Origin: Catenuloplanes niger
Lineage (GTDB): Bacteria > Actinomycetota > Actinomycetes > Mycobacteriales > Micromonosporaceae
Direction of reading: 5' to 3'
Length of the DNA stretch: 64,000 bases
NCBI RefSeq assembly: GCF_031458255.1
Contig: NZ_JAVDYC010000001.1
Location: 2,551,001-2,615,000 of the forward strand
The notes beneath the pieces are model-generated. The model was not told where the DNA came from. It made no database searches and saw nothing but the letters and a program-made list of their open reading frames with translations. The translations under genes were made by a program, and so were the position numbers. Shown here one piece after another: positions 39,502-48,858 of this stretch. Numbering within the stretch: the stretch's first letter is position 1; every line of letters begins with the position of its first letter.

Positions 39502-39774
39502 GTGGCGAACATCAAGTCCCAGATCAAGCGCAACCGGCAGAACGAGAAGCGCCGGCTGCGGAACAAGTCGGTCAAGTCGTCGCTGAAGACGGCTATCCGC
39601 AAGTTCCACACCGCTGCTGAGTCCGGCGACTCCGCCGCCGCGACCACGCTCCTGCGGGACGCCAGCAAGCAGCTCGACCAGGCGGTGAGCAAGGGCGTGA
39701 TCCACAAGAACCAGGCCGCGAACCGCAAGTCGGCCATCGCGAAGCGCCTGCACTCGCTCTCCAGCGCCGCCTGA
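39502..39774 (+). CDS. rpsT: 30S ribosomal protein S20
   Basis: 90 residues, with the typical start [25 protein letters not shown] and end [20 protein letters not shown]. It binds 16S rRNA early in 30S assembly. The GTG start with AAGGACG upstream is the family start. The leader of about 100 bases is unusually AT-rich for this window, as expected for a highly expressed gene. Confidence 0.98.
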   Translation: MANIKSQIKRNRQNEKRRLRNKSVKSSLKTAIRKFHTAAESGDSAAATTLLRDASKQLDQAVSKGVIHKNQAANRKSAIAKRLHSLSSAA

Positions 39775-39856
39775 TTCACCGCACGTCGCGTACGGGTACC
39801 GCGCCGGCCTCCGCACGAGGTCGCGCGGTGCCCGTAACTGCGTTTCTCTCCCCCTC

Positions 39857-40417
39857 ATGATCACGAAGCCGCTGGATCTCGCCTCCGCCGCGGACCTCGC
39901 CGCCGACATCATGTCGGCCGCGTTCGGCCTCACGCCCGCCGAGGAACTCCAGCGCCGTGACATCTTCGCCGAACACGCGCGCCATCCCGGCCTGATCGCC
40001 CGCGGCGCGTTCGACGGCTCCCGCCTGGTCGGCTTCTGCTACGGCTTCCCGGCCGGCGACCGCAGCTGGTGGGAACGCCAGGTCCATACCCGCCTCGCCG
40101 CGGTCGGTGCCGCCTCCTGGCTGTCCGCCGACACCCTCGAACTCACCGAACTGCACGTCCACCCGGACCACCAGGGCCACGGCCTCGGCCGCACCCTGAT
40201 AACCGAGGTCTGCGACGCCAGCCCCGCCGCCCGCGTCCTGCTCAGCGTCCGCGTCGAGAGCACCGCGGCCCGCCACCTCTACGCCACGCTCGGCTTCACC
40301 GAGCTCACCACCCCGTTCCTCTTCGGCGGCATCCCACCCCGCTACCTCCTGATGGGCGCCCACCAGCCCCTACATCGCCGCACAGCCCACCCGGCCACCC
40401 GCGGCGACAACCCTTAG
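39857..40417 (+). CDS. GNAT family N-acetyltransferase
   Basis: 186 residues. The acetyl-CoA-binding motif is in LHVHPDHQGHGLGRTLI, followed by VRVESTAARHLYATLGF. Substrate unknown. ATG at 39857. It is followed by a long gene-free repeat tract. Confidence 0.88.
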   Translation: MITKPLDLASAADLAADIMSAAFGLTPAEELQRRDIFAEHARHPGLIARGAFDGSRLVGFCYGFPAGDRSWWERQVHTRLAAVGAASWLSADTLELTELHVHPDHQGHGLGRTLITEVCDASPAARVLLSVRVESTAARHLYATLGFTELTTPFLFGGIPPRYLLMGAHQPLHRRTAHPATRGDNP

Positions 40418-40477
40418 AACCACCACAGCCCCCGGCTGCCCCCGGCGCTCACAAACCCCGGCCGATCCGCGCCTGCC

Positions 40478-40650
40478 GCACCCCCGCGTCTGCCGCACCG
40501 CCGCACCTGCCGCACCGCCGCACCTGCCGCACCTGCCGTGTCTGCCGCACCGCCGCACCGCCGTGTCTGCCGCACCCGCCGCACCGCCGCACCCGCCGCA
40601 CCGCCGTGCCTGCCGCACCCGCCGCGTCTGCCGCATTGCCGCGCACCCCG
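40478..40650. repeat. CTGCCGCACCGCCGCAC-type minisatellite
   Basis: Imperfect units of 8, 9 and 17 bases built from CTGCCGCAC and CGCCGCAC, with occasional GTGTCT variants, in about 20 steps. Confidence 0.85.
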
Positions 40651-40747
40651 CGCCCACGCCGAGCAGATTTGCCCGCCGAGCGGGCGCCCGGCCTCGGATC
40701 ACCCTCGTCCCGGCGTCATCTCTGGCTGGCCTCAGCATCTCCTCGTC

Positions 40748-41062
40748 GCGGAACTCACCACCCGCCGGCGAAATGACACGACGGGGAAGCCGCACCCAGC
40801 GAATTCCACCGCGGGACGAAGGCGCACCCAGCGAGAACCCACCGCCCGGCGAAACCGGCCACCCAGCGAGAACCCACCGCCCGGCGGAACTCGTTTTCCC
40901 AGCCGAACCCACCGCCCGGCGGAACTCGCCGCCGGCCAAACCCAATACCCTGCGAAACTCGCCGTCCGACCAAAACCCGACACCCGGCGGAACGCGCCAC
41001 TCAGCGGAACCGCCACCTAGCGAAAGCCACCACTCAGCGGGGCGCACCGCCCAGGGCAGCCA
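40748..41062. repeat. degenerate 17-bp minisatellite
   Basis: About 17 successive units of 16-18 bases can be lined up to the consensus CCCAGCGGAACCCACCG. They are sharpest at 40820-40940 and decay to both sides. The period is not a multiple of three, so it is not a coding repeat. Confidence 0.8.
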
Positions 41063-41259
41063 CCGCTGGCGGACCTGATGGGAAATCCGCCACAAGAAAA
41101 GGCCACTGCCGGTGACAGCCGCTCGGCGGAAGTCAGCACCGGCGACGGCCATCACCCGGGGAACTCACCGCAAGCGAAGCGGAGCCCGTTATCCGCCGGA
41201 AGCTGGCACCGGCGAGGTGTCGCCGGCGAGCCGAGCCGCACGGCGGTCGCCGTCACCGC

Positions 41260-43329
41260 TCACTCGTAGCGACGATCGGCCGAGCGCCGTGCCCGCTGGT
41301 GCGGCGTGTCCGCGTGACGTCCGCGATCGGAACGCTGGCCGGTCCTCAGGTCGCCGTCGGTCAGGCCGTTCGCGCCGGCCGATCGCCGACCGTGTCCCGC
41401 CGCCGGCGGGGGCTGCCGGTCGGCTGCCGGCGCCTGACGATCGCCGGGCTCGCCGGGGCGTGGTGAGAACCGATCGGGAAAGCGATGCGTGCCGCCGTCG
41501 GCGGAGCCGCGGGCCGCCGGCGAACCGCCGGCTCTCGGCCCGCCGCCACCGGACTGGACCGGACCGCCGGCCGGCAGCCGGTAGGACTCGTTCGACCGCC
41601 GGCCGCTCGGCACCCCGGCGCGCCGGCCCAGGTTCGCCGGCTCGTCGCCGTCGCCGCGCCGGGCCGCGTCACCCTGCCGGTGCGAGCCGTTCTGCCGATG
41701 CGATTCGTGGTGCCGATGCGATTCGTGCTGCCAGTCCGGCTCGTTCTGTCGCACCTGATGTCCCTGCCGGTCCGGCTCTCCGTGCCGGCCCGAGTTGCCC
41801 GGGCGGCCCGCTCCCAGCCAGTCCAGCTCCGCCCGCTGATCCGCGTCACCCGGCCGGATCCGGCCCCGCCGGGGATCGCCGCGATACCGATCCACCTCGC
41901 CGGCCCCGCCCCACTCGTCCTGCCCGGCCGACTCACCCCGCCGGCTGCTCTGCCGGATCGGATTGGCCTGCCACCCGGTGCGAGGCGGCCGCCCCGAACC
42001 GGCGTCCCCACCCGCGGCCGGCGGATCGGCGAATCGCGCCACCCCGCCGTCCACGGAATCCGCCGCCCACGACCGGCCGACGTCACGGCCGCCGGCCGCG
42101 GAACCCCCGCCCCACGAACCATCGGCCCCAGGACCGCCAGCCTCCGCCCCGCCGGCCACGGAACCCGCGCCCCACAGATCGTCGGCTCCAGGACCACCGG
42201 CCTCCGGGCCGCCGGCCACGGACACCGCGCTCCACAGATCGTCGGCTCCAGAACTGCCCACCCTCGGTCCACCGGCCGCATAATCCACCGGCCGGCGCCG
42301 GACAGGTCCGCACGCACCGGCTGCCGGGTCCGCCGTCCACCCCCGGCCGTCTTCCGGTCCGCCGGTGGCGGCGGGTCCGGGGTGAGCGGTCGCGCCGGTG
42401 ATCTCGTCCTGATTGTGTCGGGCCCCGTAGACCGTCCCCTGCCGGGCGGCTCGGGACGTCGGCGCCGCTTGTTCGGCGGCCGGCCGAGCGTCGGCCCGCT
42501 GACCGGCGAATCGCGGTACGGCGCCACCGCGGGCGCGCACGCCGTCCGGCGTCCGTGCGCTCGGTGCGGCATCGCCCCGCACGCCGGCCATCCCACGGGC
42601 ACCGGTCATCCCAGGGACACCAGCCAGGCCCGAAACACCAGGAAGACCATCACCGGTGAGAGCCTGGGCAGCAACGAGGGCCTGGACACCAGTCAGATCG
42701 TGAGCGCCTGCGGCGCCCCGGACATCGGCTGCACCGCGGGCGAGGGCGAGGCCGTAGACCTCGCCGGCATCGTGATCGCCGGCCACACCGGCAGTCGCCG
42801 CCGGACGCGACACCGATTCGGCGCCGGCCGCGGGACGGTCGCCGGCGATCGCACCGGCGAAGGCCGGGCCGGATGTCTCCGCCGGGAGCCGGCCGGCCGA
42901 AGACCGGCCGGCAGCCGACGTGTCGCCGGCCGGGAGCCCGGCGGTGGACGTCGTTTCGGCGGCGAGGAGACCGGCGGCGGACCACGTTTCGGCGGCGGGG
43001 AGCCCGGCGGTGGACGGGTGCTGGGGCGAAGTTGTCGCGGCGGCGGTGCGGCGGCGTTCGGCGAGGCTGCGGCGGACCGCGGCGCCGGCGGAGGTGCGGG
43101 ACGGGTGGCGGGTGGAGCGGGAGCCGACGGCGGCGACCAGGTCGTTCAGCTTGACCATGACGGCGACCGAGGCCGGCAGGACCAGTACGCCCCACCAGGT
43201 GACCAGTTCGGCCAGCGCGAGCAGGACGCCGAGGCCGAGCGCGCCCTCGAAGTAGACGAAGCAGAGCAGGCCGCCGGGGGTGAGGTGCCGGAGGCGGAGG
43301 ATCCGGGCGTAGAGCGGGCGAGCCGTCAT
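41260..43329 (-). CDS. membrane-anchored protein with ~600-aa disordered tail
   Basis: 689 residues. The N-terminal 70 hold two hydrophobic segments (GLLCFVYFEGALGLGVLLALAELV and WGVLVLPASVAVMV) and KLNDLVAAVGS. The rest is low-complexity, rich in Ala, Gly, Pro, Arg and Asp, with 20-residue repeats encoded by a 60-bp unit and His/Arg/Gln-rich stretches (HESHRHHESHRQNGSHRQ). I do not recognise a family beyond the N-terminus. The ATG overlaps the holA stop by four bases, so it is co-transcribed behind comEC-holA. The open frame over 2 kb and intact coupling argue it is real, although the tail may vary between strains. Confidence 0.65.
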   Translation of the reverse strand: MTARPLYARILRLRHLTPGGLLCFVYFEGALGLGVLLALAELVTWWGVLVLPASVAVMVKLNDLVAAVGSRSTRHPSRTSAGAAVRRSLAERRRTAAATTSPQHPSTAGLPAAETWSAAGLLAAETTSTAGLPAGDTSAAGRSSAGRLPAETSGPAFAGAIAGDRPAAGAESVSRPAATAGVAGDHDAGEVYGLALARGAADVRGAAGAHDLTGVQALVAAQALTGDGLPGVSGLAGVPGMTGARGMAGVRGDAAPSARTPDGVRARGGAVPRFAGQRADARPAAEQAAPTSRAARQGTVYGARHNQDEITGATAHPGPAATGGPEDGRGWTADPAAGACGPVRRRPVDYAAGGPRVGSSGADDLWSAVSVAGGPEAGGPGADDLWGAGSVAGGAEAGGPGADGSWGGGSAAGGRDVGRSWAADSVDGGVARFADPPAAGGDAGSGRPPRTGWQANPIRQSSRRGESAGQDEWGGAGEVDRYRGDPRRGRIRPGDADQRAELDWLGAGRPGNSGRHGEPDRQGHQVRQNEPDWQHESHRHHESHRQNGSHRQGDAARRGDGDEPANLGRRAGVPSGRRSNESYRLPAGGPVQSGGGGPRAGGSPAARGSADGGTHRFPDRFSPRPGEPGDRQAPAADRQPPPAAGHGRRSAGANGLTDGDLRTGQRSDRGRHADTPHQRARRSADRRYE
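42091..42270 (-). repeat. three 60-bp in-frame tandem repeats
   Basis: Units at 42091, 42151 and 42211 start GCCGGCC and share CCCACAGATCGTCGGCTCCA. They encode the SVAGGPEAGGPGADDLWGAG repeats of the disordered protein. Confidence 0.88.
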
Positions 43330-44369
43330 CGGCCGCCGCCACCACGCCGTGCGGTTGCCACCGCGACCACGGCGCGTTCCAGCGCGTAGCCGCGGTCCTC
43401 GGCACCACCCTTCACGGCCGCGTTGCAGTCGGCGGCCGCGCGCATGGCGTCGACCAGGCCCTCGGGGCTCCAGCCACGGGACTGCTTCTGGGCTCGTTCG
43501 ATCTTCCAGGCGGGCATGCCGAGGGTGCTGGCCAGCTGATAAGCATTGCCCCGGCCCGCGCCGGCGACGCGTGCGACGGTACGCACGCCGTCCGCCAGCG
43601 CGTCCGCTATCGGCACCGGGTCCACGCCGACGTGCAGCGCCCAGCGCAGCGCCTCCAGCGCGCCGGGCACGTCGCCGACGATCGCGGCGTCCGCCACGGT
43701 GAAGCCGCTGACCTCGGCGCGGCCCTTGTAGTAGCGGGCGACCGTCTCCGCGGTGATCCGGCCGTCGGTGTCGGCCATCAGCTGCGAGCAGGCGGCGGCC
43801 AGCTCACGCAGGTCGTTGCCGACCGCGTCGAGCAGGCCGGCGGCCGCGTCCTCGCTGCACGAGCCGCCGAGCCGGCGGATCTCGTCGCGGACGAACGCGA
43901 CCCGCTCCCGGGCGCCCTTCATCTTGGGTACGGCGACGACCGTGGCCCCGGCCGACTTGAGCCCGTCCGCGAGCGCCTTGCCCTTGGCGCCGCCGAGGTG
44001 GCCGACGATCAGGCTGACCTCGGGGTCGGGGTCCTTCGCGTACGCCAGCAGCGTGGTGATCATGTCCTTGCGCGCGTCCTGCCCGGAGCGGAGCACGAGC
44101 ACCCGCCGGCCGCCGAACAGCGAGGGGCTGAGCATCTCCGCGACCTCGCCCGGCACCAGCGCGCCGCCCTCGTACTCCCGCACGTCGGCCCCGGGGTCCA
44201 CCGCGCGCGCGGCCTGGACGGCAGCGGCGATCGCGCGGGCCGACAGGAGCTCCTCGTCACCCAGGACGAGCGTCAACGCAGGGGGGTTCGCGGCAGTCAC
44301 GCCGGACATCGTCGCACGCGGGCCACGGGTGACGCCCTCGGTCACACGAACGGGGTCCGCCCCGCTCAC
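43326..44369 (-). CDS. holA: DNA polymerase III subunit delta
   Basis: 347 residues. ALTLVLGDEELLSARAI is the usual opening of the HolA ATPase-like domain, and VSLIVGHLGGAKGKALADGLKSAGATVV and RWALHVGVDPVPI follow. It opens the sliding clamp as part of the loader. The GTG at 44369 overlaps the comEC stop (GTGA) and has AGGGGAG five bases upstream, so it is preferred over an ATG at 44309 that lacks a ribosome site. Confidence 0.95.
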   Translation of the reverse strand: MSGADPVRVTEGVTRGPRATMSGVTAANPPALTLVLGDEELLSARAIAAAVQAARAVDPGADVREYEGGALVPGEVAEMLSPSLFGGRRVLVLRSGQDARKDMITTLLAYAKDPDPEVSLIVGHLGGAKGKALADGLKSAGATVVAVPKMKGARERVAFVRDEIRRLGGSCSEDAAAGLLDAVGNDLRELAAACSQLMADTDGRITAETVARYYKGRAEVSGFTVADAAIVGDVPGALEALRWALHVGVDPVPIADALADGVRTVARVAGAGRGNAYQLASTLGMPAWKIERAQKQSRGWSPEGLVDAMRAAADCNAAVKGGAEDRGYALERAVVAVATARRGGGGR

Positions 44370-46822
44370 GGCGCTCCCCTGGCCACGACCGCGAGCCCGT
44401 CGGAGGTGCGGACCGCGGCGAGGTCACCCTGCTCGTCGGTACGCAGCACGCGCGCGCCGTCACGGCCGAGACGGGCCAGCAGCGGCAGGTTGGGATGCCC
44501 GTAGTCGTTGTCCGCGCCGACCGACACGAGCACCACGGCCGGATCGACGGCGGCGAGGAACTCCAGGCTCTGGAACGAGGAGCCGTGGTGCGCAAGTTTG
44601 AGAACGTCCGTCCGCAGCGCCGCCACGGCCCGGAGCAGCGCGTCCTGCTCCTCGTTCTCCGCGTCGCCCATCAGGAGGATCCGCACGCCGGCCACGGTCG
44701 CGTGCAGGACCAGCGAGTTGTTGTTCGGGTCGGACCGGGTGCCGCGCAGTTCCTCCGGCGGCCCGATCACCTCGACCGTCAGGTCACGGGCGGTCCAGCG
44801 CCAGCCGGCGGCCGCGGCGAGCACCGGCGTGCCGTGCCGGGCCGCCTCCGCGTGCACCAGCTCGTAGCCGGCCGCCGGCTCCGGCCAGGCCGTGGTGACG
44901 ACCGCGTCGACGCGCCGCCCGCGGAACACGCCGGTGACGCCACCGACGTGGTCCTGGTGGAAGTGGCTGACCGCGAGCACCGGCACGCGATGGATGCCGA
45001 GGTCGCGCAGGCAGCGGTCGACCGGCGCGGGTTCCGGTCCGGCGTCGACGACCACGGCCTGCCCGTCGCCCAGCGGGAGCACGGTCGCGTCGCCCTGCCC
45101 GACCGCGCACCCGGCGACCACCCAGCCGGCGGGCGGCCAGCCGGACGCGACCAGCCGCACCGGCAGCGCGCCGAGCACCACGGCCGCGGTGATGACGGCG
45201 ACCACCCGGCGCACCGGTGGGCGGCGGAACGCGAGCAGCAACGCGACGGTGAGCGCGGCCAGCAGCAGGCCACCGCCGGCGCCGGCGGGCCAGGGCACGG
45301 TGCCGGACGGCACCCGCGCGCCGATCCGCGCGACCAGCACCAGCCAGCGTGCCGGCCAGCCGCCGGCCCACGCGGTCAGCTCCGCCGCGTCCGGCCAGAG
45401 CGGCGAGACGACCGCGGTGATCACGCCGAGCACGGTGGCCGGTGCGACCGCGGGCGCGGCGAGCAGGTTGGCCGGGACCGCGACCAGGCTGACCGAGCCG
45501 GACAGCCCGGCGATCACCGGCCCGCACGCGACCTGTGCGGCGGCCGGCACCGCCAGCGCCTCGGCCAGTCCGGCCGGCACGCCCGCACGGCGCAGTCCGT
45601 CCCGCCACCGGCCGGCGAAGACCAGCAGCCCGCCGGTGGCCAGCACGGACAGCGCGAACCCCGCGTCGCCGGCCAGCTCGGGGTCCGCGACGACCAGCAC
45701 GACGACCGTGGTGGCGAGCGCCGGCACCGCGCTGCGTGGCCGGGACGTGGCCAGCGCGATCAGCGCGATCGCGCCCATCACGCCGGCCCGGACCACGCTC
45801 GGCGACGGCCGGGCCAGGATCACGAAACCGACCAGTGCGGCCGCGGCCAGCGCGACGGAGAGCCCCGGCCCGGCCCGGCACCGGCGGAGCAGGAACAGCA
45901 CGCATCCGATGACGATCGCGATGTTCGCGCCGCTGACCGCGCACAGGTGGGTCATGCCGGTCGTCCGGAAGTCCTCCTCCACGGCCGGGTCGAGCCGGCT
46001 GGTGTCGCCGACAACCAGGCCCGGCAGCAGCCCGCCGGGCTCGTCCGGCAGGGCCGCGCAGGCGCGCTGGAGCCCGGCGCGGAGCGTGCCGGCCGCGCGC
46101 TGCGCCCAGGACGCCGTGCCGCGCGGCTCCGGGTCGGCGTCCACGGCCAGCACGGCCGCGGTGAGGTCGCCGCCGCGGGCGGGCATCAGGCGGCCGGCGG
46201 CCTCGACGCGCTGACCGGGCAGCAGCCCACGCCAGCGGTCACCGGTGCCGAGCATCAGCACGCGCACGTCGACGCGGTGGCCGGACGCCGCGTCCTCCGG
46301 CGCGATCCAGGTGAGCCGGGCCGGGACCAGCCAGGTCGGTGCCCGGCCGGTCGCCGCCGAGAGGGGCCGGGGGTCGTCGCGGACCGTCAGCCGCGCCGTG
46401 ACCGCCGCCCGCTCCCGGGTCAGCCCGGCGAGCGGCTCCGCGTCCCGCACCGCGATCCGCGCCGCGGTCACGATCGCCCCGCACGCCACCCCGAGCAGCA
46501 CCCCCGCGACGATCCACCGTAAGCCGCCGAACCCGCCGGCACCGCCTAACCGGCCGGCACCGCCTAACCGGCCGGCACCGCCTAACCGGCCGGCACCGCC
46601 TAACCGGCCGGCACCGGCAGACCGGCCGGCCCGGACCGGCCGGCGGGTGCCGAACCAGCGGGCCGGGGAGTGGGCGCACGTCAGCGCCGCGAGCAGTGCG
46701 GCGAGCCCACCGACCAGCAGTGCGGGACGCGCGCTCAGGTGCAGCGCGGCCAGGCCGGCCAGCCACGTCCCGGCCGCCACGCCGCCCAGCCGCAGGTCGA
46801 GCGCGGAATCCTGGGCGGTCAT
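44366..46822 (-). CDS. comEC: ComEC/Rec2 DNA-uptake channel
   Basis: 818 residues. It has a DUF4131-like N-terminus, a Competence membrane domain of about ten helices (GMTHLCAVSGANIAIVIG; PSPSVVRAGVMGAIAL), and a C-terminal metallo-beta-lactamase domain with HFHQDHVGG. In naturally competent bacteria it carries single-stranded DNA across the membrane. Near the N-terminus, residues about 66-96 are Gly/Arg/Leu repeats made by an 18-bp tandem repeat. The ATG overlaps the comEA stop (ATGA). Confidence 0.95.
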   Translation of the reverse strand: MTAQDSALDLRLGGVAAGTWLAGLAALHLSARPALLVGGLAALLAALTCAHSPARWFGTRRPVRAGRSAGAGRLGGAGRLGGAGRLGGAGRLGGAGGFGGLRWIVAGVLLGVACGAIVTAARIAVRDAEPLAGLTRERAAVTARLTVRDDPRPLSAATGRAPTWLVPARLTWIAPEDAASGHRVDVRVLMLGTGDRWRGLLPGQRVEAAGRLMPARGGDLTAAVLAVDADPEPRGTASWAQRAAGTLRAGLQRACAALPDEPGGLLPGLVVGDTSRLDPAVEEDFRTTGMTHLCAVSGANIAIVIGCVLFLLRRCRAGPGLSVALAAAALVGFVILARPSPSVVRAGVMGAIALIALATSRPRSAVPALATTVVVLVVADPELAGDAGFALSVLATGGLLVFAGRWRDGLRRAGVPAGLAEALAVPAAAQVACGPVIAGLSGSVSLVAVPANLLAAPAVAPATVLGVITAVVSPLWPDAAELTAWAGGWPARWLVLVARIGARVPSGTVPWPAGAGGGLLLAALTVALLLAFRRPPVRRVVAVITAAVVLGALPVRLVASGWPPAGWVVAGCAVGQGDATVLPLGDGQAVVVDAGPEPAPVDRCLRDLGIHRVPVLAVSHFHQDHVGGVTGVFRGRRVDAVVTTAWPEPAAGYELVHAEAARHGTPVLAAAAGWRWTARDLTVEVIGPPEELRGTRSDPNNNSLVLHATVAGVRILLMGDAENEEQDALLRAVAALRTDVLKLAHHGSSFQSLEFLAAVDPAVVLVSVGADNDYGHPNLPLLARLGRDGARVLRTDEQGDLAAVRTSDGLAVVARGAP
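46536..46625 (-). repeat. five 18-bp in-frame repeats inside comEC
   Basis: CCGGCACCGCCTAACCGG repeated from 46536, four exact and one variant, encoding GRLGGA units. Confidence 0.93.
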
Positions 46823-47472
46823 AGCGTGACCAGATCCTTCAGCTGCTCGTAGCGGCTGTCTCCGATGCCCTCGACCTCGCGCAGGTCGCTCACCGCGCGG
46901 AACCCGCCGATCCGGTCCCGGTGGTCGAGGATCCGCTGTGCCAGCACCGGGCCCACGCCCGGCAGGCCGTCCAGGTCCGCCAGTGTCGCCGTGTTCAGGT
47001 TGACCACGCCGCCGGGTGCGCCCGGGGCCGGCGGTGCGCCCGGTGCGGCCGGCGGTGGGCTCACGCCGACCACGATCAGCTCACCGTCCGTCACCTTGCG
47101 GGCCGGGTTGAGCAGCGCGGTATCGACGCCGGGCAACGCGCCACCGGCGGCCGCGAGCGCGTCCGCCACCCGTGCGCCGGCCGGCAGCCGCACCATGCCC
47201 GGTGACCGCACCTTGCCCGCGACCGCCACCACGACCTCGGCCGCCGGGGACGCCGGACCCCCGGTCCCGGCCGCGGAGACCGCGAACGTGGGTGCGGTGA
47301 TCACCTCCGCCCGCGGGCGCGCACGCCAGGCGATCACGGCCGCGCCCAGCGCCACGACCAGCACCACGACCGCGATGACCCGCACGCCGCGGGCGCCCGG
47401 GTCCCACCGGCCGAGGCGTCCGCCCGGCCCGAACGGATCACCGTGCCGCGCTGCCTGTTCGTCGTCGTCCAC
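46819..47472 (-). CDS. comEA: ComEA-type DNA-binding protein
   Basis: 217 residues. One membrane helix near the N-terminus (VIAVVVLVVALGAAVIAW), a SLBB-type domain (VVAVAGKVRSPGMVRLPAGARVADALAAAGG), and a C-terminal helix-hairpin-helix pair (VNLNTATLADLDGLPGVGPVLAQRI..VEGIGDSRYEQLKDL). It binds double-stranded DNA outside the cell for ComEC. The GTG at 47472 is chosen since the domain and charged N-terminus begin there. Confidence 0.93.
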   Translation of the reverse strand: MDDDEQAARHGDPFGPGGRLGRWDPGARGVRVIAVVVLVVALGAAVIAWRARPRAEVITAPTFAVSAAGTGGPASPAAEVVVAVAGKVRSPGMVRLPAGARVADALAAAGGALPGVDTALLNPARKVTDGELIVVGVSPPPAAPGAPPAPGAPGGVVNLNTATLADLDGLPGVGPVLAQRILDHRDRIGGFRAVSDLREVEGIGDSRYEQLKDLVTL

Positions 47473-47646
47473 GCGGGCACCGTACGGCCGGAGCCGGCCC
47501 TTGATTGTGATGAACGTCGATCCCGTGGAGAAGAAGTCCGCCTGTGGAGGGCCCCCGGACGGTGGACTCTTGCTGCTACCATCCCGGCCCGGCCGGTGAT
47601 CACAAGACGTGACGCCGAGGACATGACGAGACCGAGGTGAACCCAG

Positions 47647-48816
47647 GTGTTCTTCTGGCGCCGCGCCACCGGCAACACGCCGCTGGGCAGGGAGGACCTG
47701 GCCAAGCGGGTGGTCAAGAGACTCCGCCGGCACGGCATCCGGGACGCCCGCTTCGACGCGGGCGACTTCGCCGTGCAGTACGACGGCGCCGTCCTCTACC
47801 TGGAGAACCTCTGGTCCGAGATCGGTACGGCCTCCCGGCGGGAGCGACGGGCCAGGATCAACGCGTTCGTCGACACGCTGGCCCGCATGCCCGCGACGCC
47901 GGACGACTGGCCCCGCGCCCGGTGGATGCTGCGCCCGGTGCTGCGCGGCGCCGCACCGATGACGGTGACCCGGAACGCGCCGGTCGCCCGGCCCGCGCTG
48001 CCGTTCCTGGCCGAGATGCTGGTGCTGGACCTGCCCACGTCGATGGCCTACGTGACCGCGGAGCACCTGCGCACCTGGGGCGTCACGGAGGACGAGGCCT
48101 ACCGCGCCGCCCGGTCCAACCTGCGGGCCGAGCCGGTCCCGCCGCCGGCACCGGGTGAGAGCACGCCCACGATCCTGCACTTCGTGGACGAGGGCGACTC
48201 CTACTGCGCGTCGTTCCCGCTGGTCGACGGCTGGCTGGCCGGCCTCGGCGCGCGGCTGGACGGGAAGCGGCCGGTCGCGTTCCTGCCGGACCGGACGACC
48301 GTGGTGGTGACCACGGACGACCCGGACACGCTGCTGGCCACGTTCCCGCTGGTGGAGGCGGAGTTCCTGGACTCGGCGCGGTCGACCTCACCGATGGCGT
48401 ACGTGAGCGATCACCTGGGCCGCACCGTGCCCTACGAGGCACCGCCCGGCCACCCGCTGCACCACGCGGTCCGGCGCGCGGAACGGCTGCTGGCGCTGCG
48501 GGAGTACGACCGGCAGCACCAGGCGGCCGCGACACTGCCCGGCACGCCGCTGCCGCTGCGGATGGCGCAGCGCCCGGACGGCTCGACGTTCACCTACGCG
48601 CTGTGGTCCGGCGAGTCGCCCGCGCTGATGCCGGTCGCGGACCTGGTGGCGATCTCGGACGGTGAGGGCGGCACGTTCTTCGTACCGTGGGCCGAGCTGG
48701 CGTTGCGCGAGCTGTTCACGCCGGTGGACGGCATCGCACCGCCGCGTCACCTGGCACCGGAGTTCCCGGACGAGACCGTCCGCGCGGAGCTGAAGGGCTG
48801 CGAGATACAGCCCTAG
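47647..48816 (+). CDS. unknown cytosolic protein, possibly DUF1444-like
   Basis: 389 residues from a GTG with GAGGTGAACCC upstream. No signal or membrane segment. It begins FFWRRATGNTPLGREDLAKRVVKRLRRHGIRDARFDAGDFAVQYDG and contains ENLWSEIGTASRRERR. The layout recalls DUF1444 proteins, but this is weak recognition. The whole length looks folded (even composition). It is divergent from comEA and stands alone. Confidence 0.7.
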   Translation: MFFWRRATGNTPLGREDLAKRVVKRLRRHGIRDARFDAGDFAVQYDGAVLYLENLWSEIGTASRRERRARINAFVDTLARMPATPDDWPRARWMLRPVLRGAAPMTVTRNAPVARPALPFLAEMLVLDLPTSMAYVTAEHLRTWGVTEDEAYRAARSNLRAEPVPPPAPGESTPTILHFVDEGDSYCASFPLVDGWLAGLGARLDGKRPVAFLPDRTTVVVTTDDPDTLLATFPLVEAEFLDSARSTSPMAYVSDHLGRTVPYEAPPGHPLHHAVRRAERLLALREYDRQHQAAATLPGTPLPLRMAQRPDGSTFTYALWSGESPALMPVADLVAISDGEGGTFFVPWAELALRELFTPVDGIAPPRHLAPEFPDETVRAELKGCEIQP

Positions 48817-48858
48817 CGCCGGTATCGACGTGGAGGGCGCCGCCGACCGGCACCGTCG

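Larger units (their letters stand above)
40418..41259. other. 842-bp gene-free tract with minisatellites
   Basis: No convincing gene lies here: reading frames exist on both strands but follow the repeats and have no recognisable domains. Two repeat arrays occupy most of it, listed separately. Confidence 0.75.

Noticed and set aside
40478-41062. Repeats considered as a CRISPR array
   Set aside because: The units are contiguous, with no unique spacers of constant length, and no cas genes are in the window.
40370-41155. Long open frame on the minus strand across the repeat tract
   Set aside because: It follows the repeats, has odd composition (Gly, Trp and Arg runs), no ribosome site and no domain, and overlaps the acetyltransferase end.
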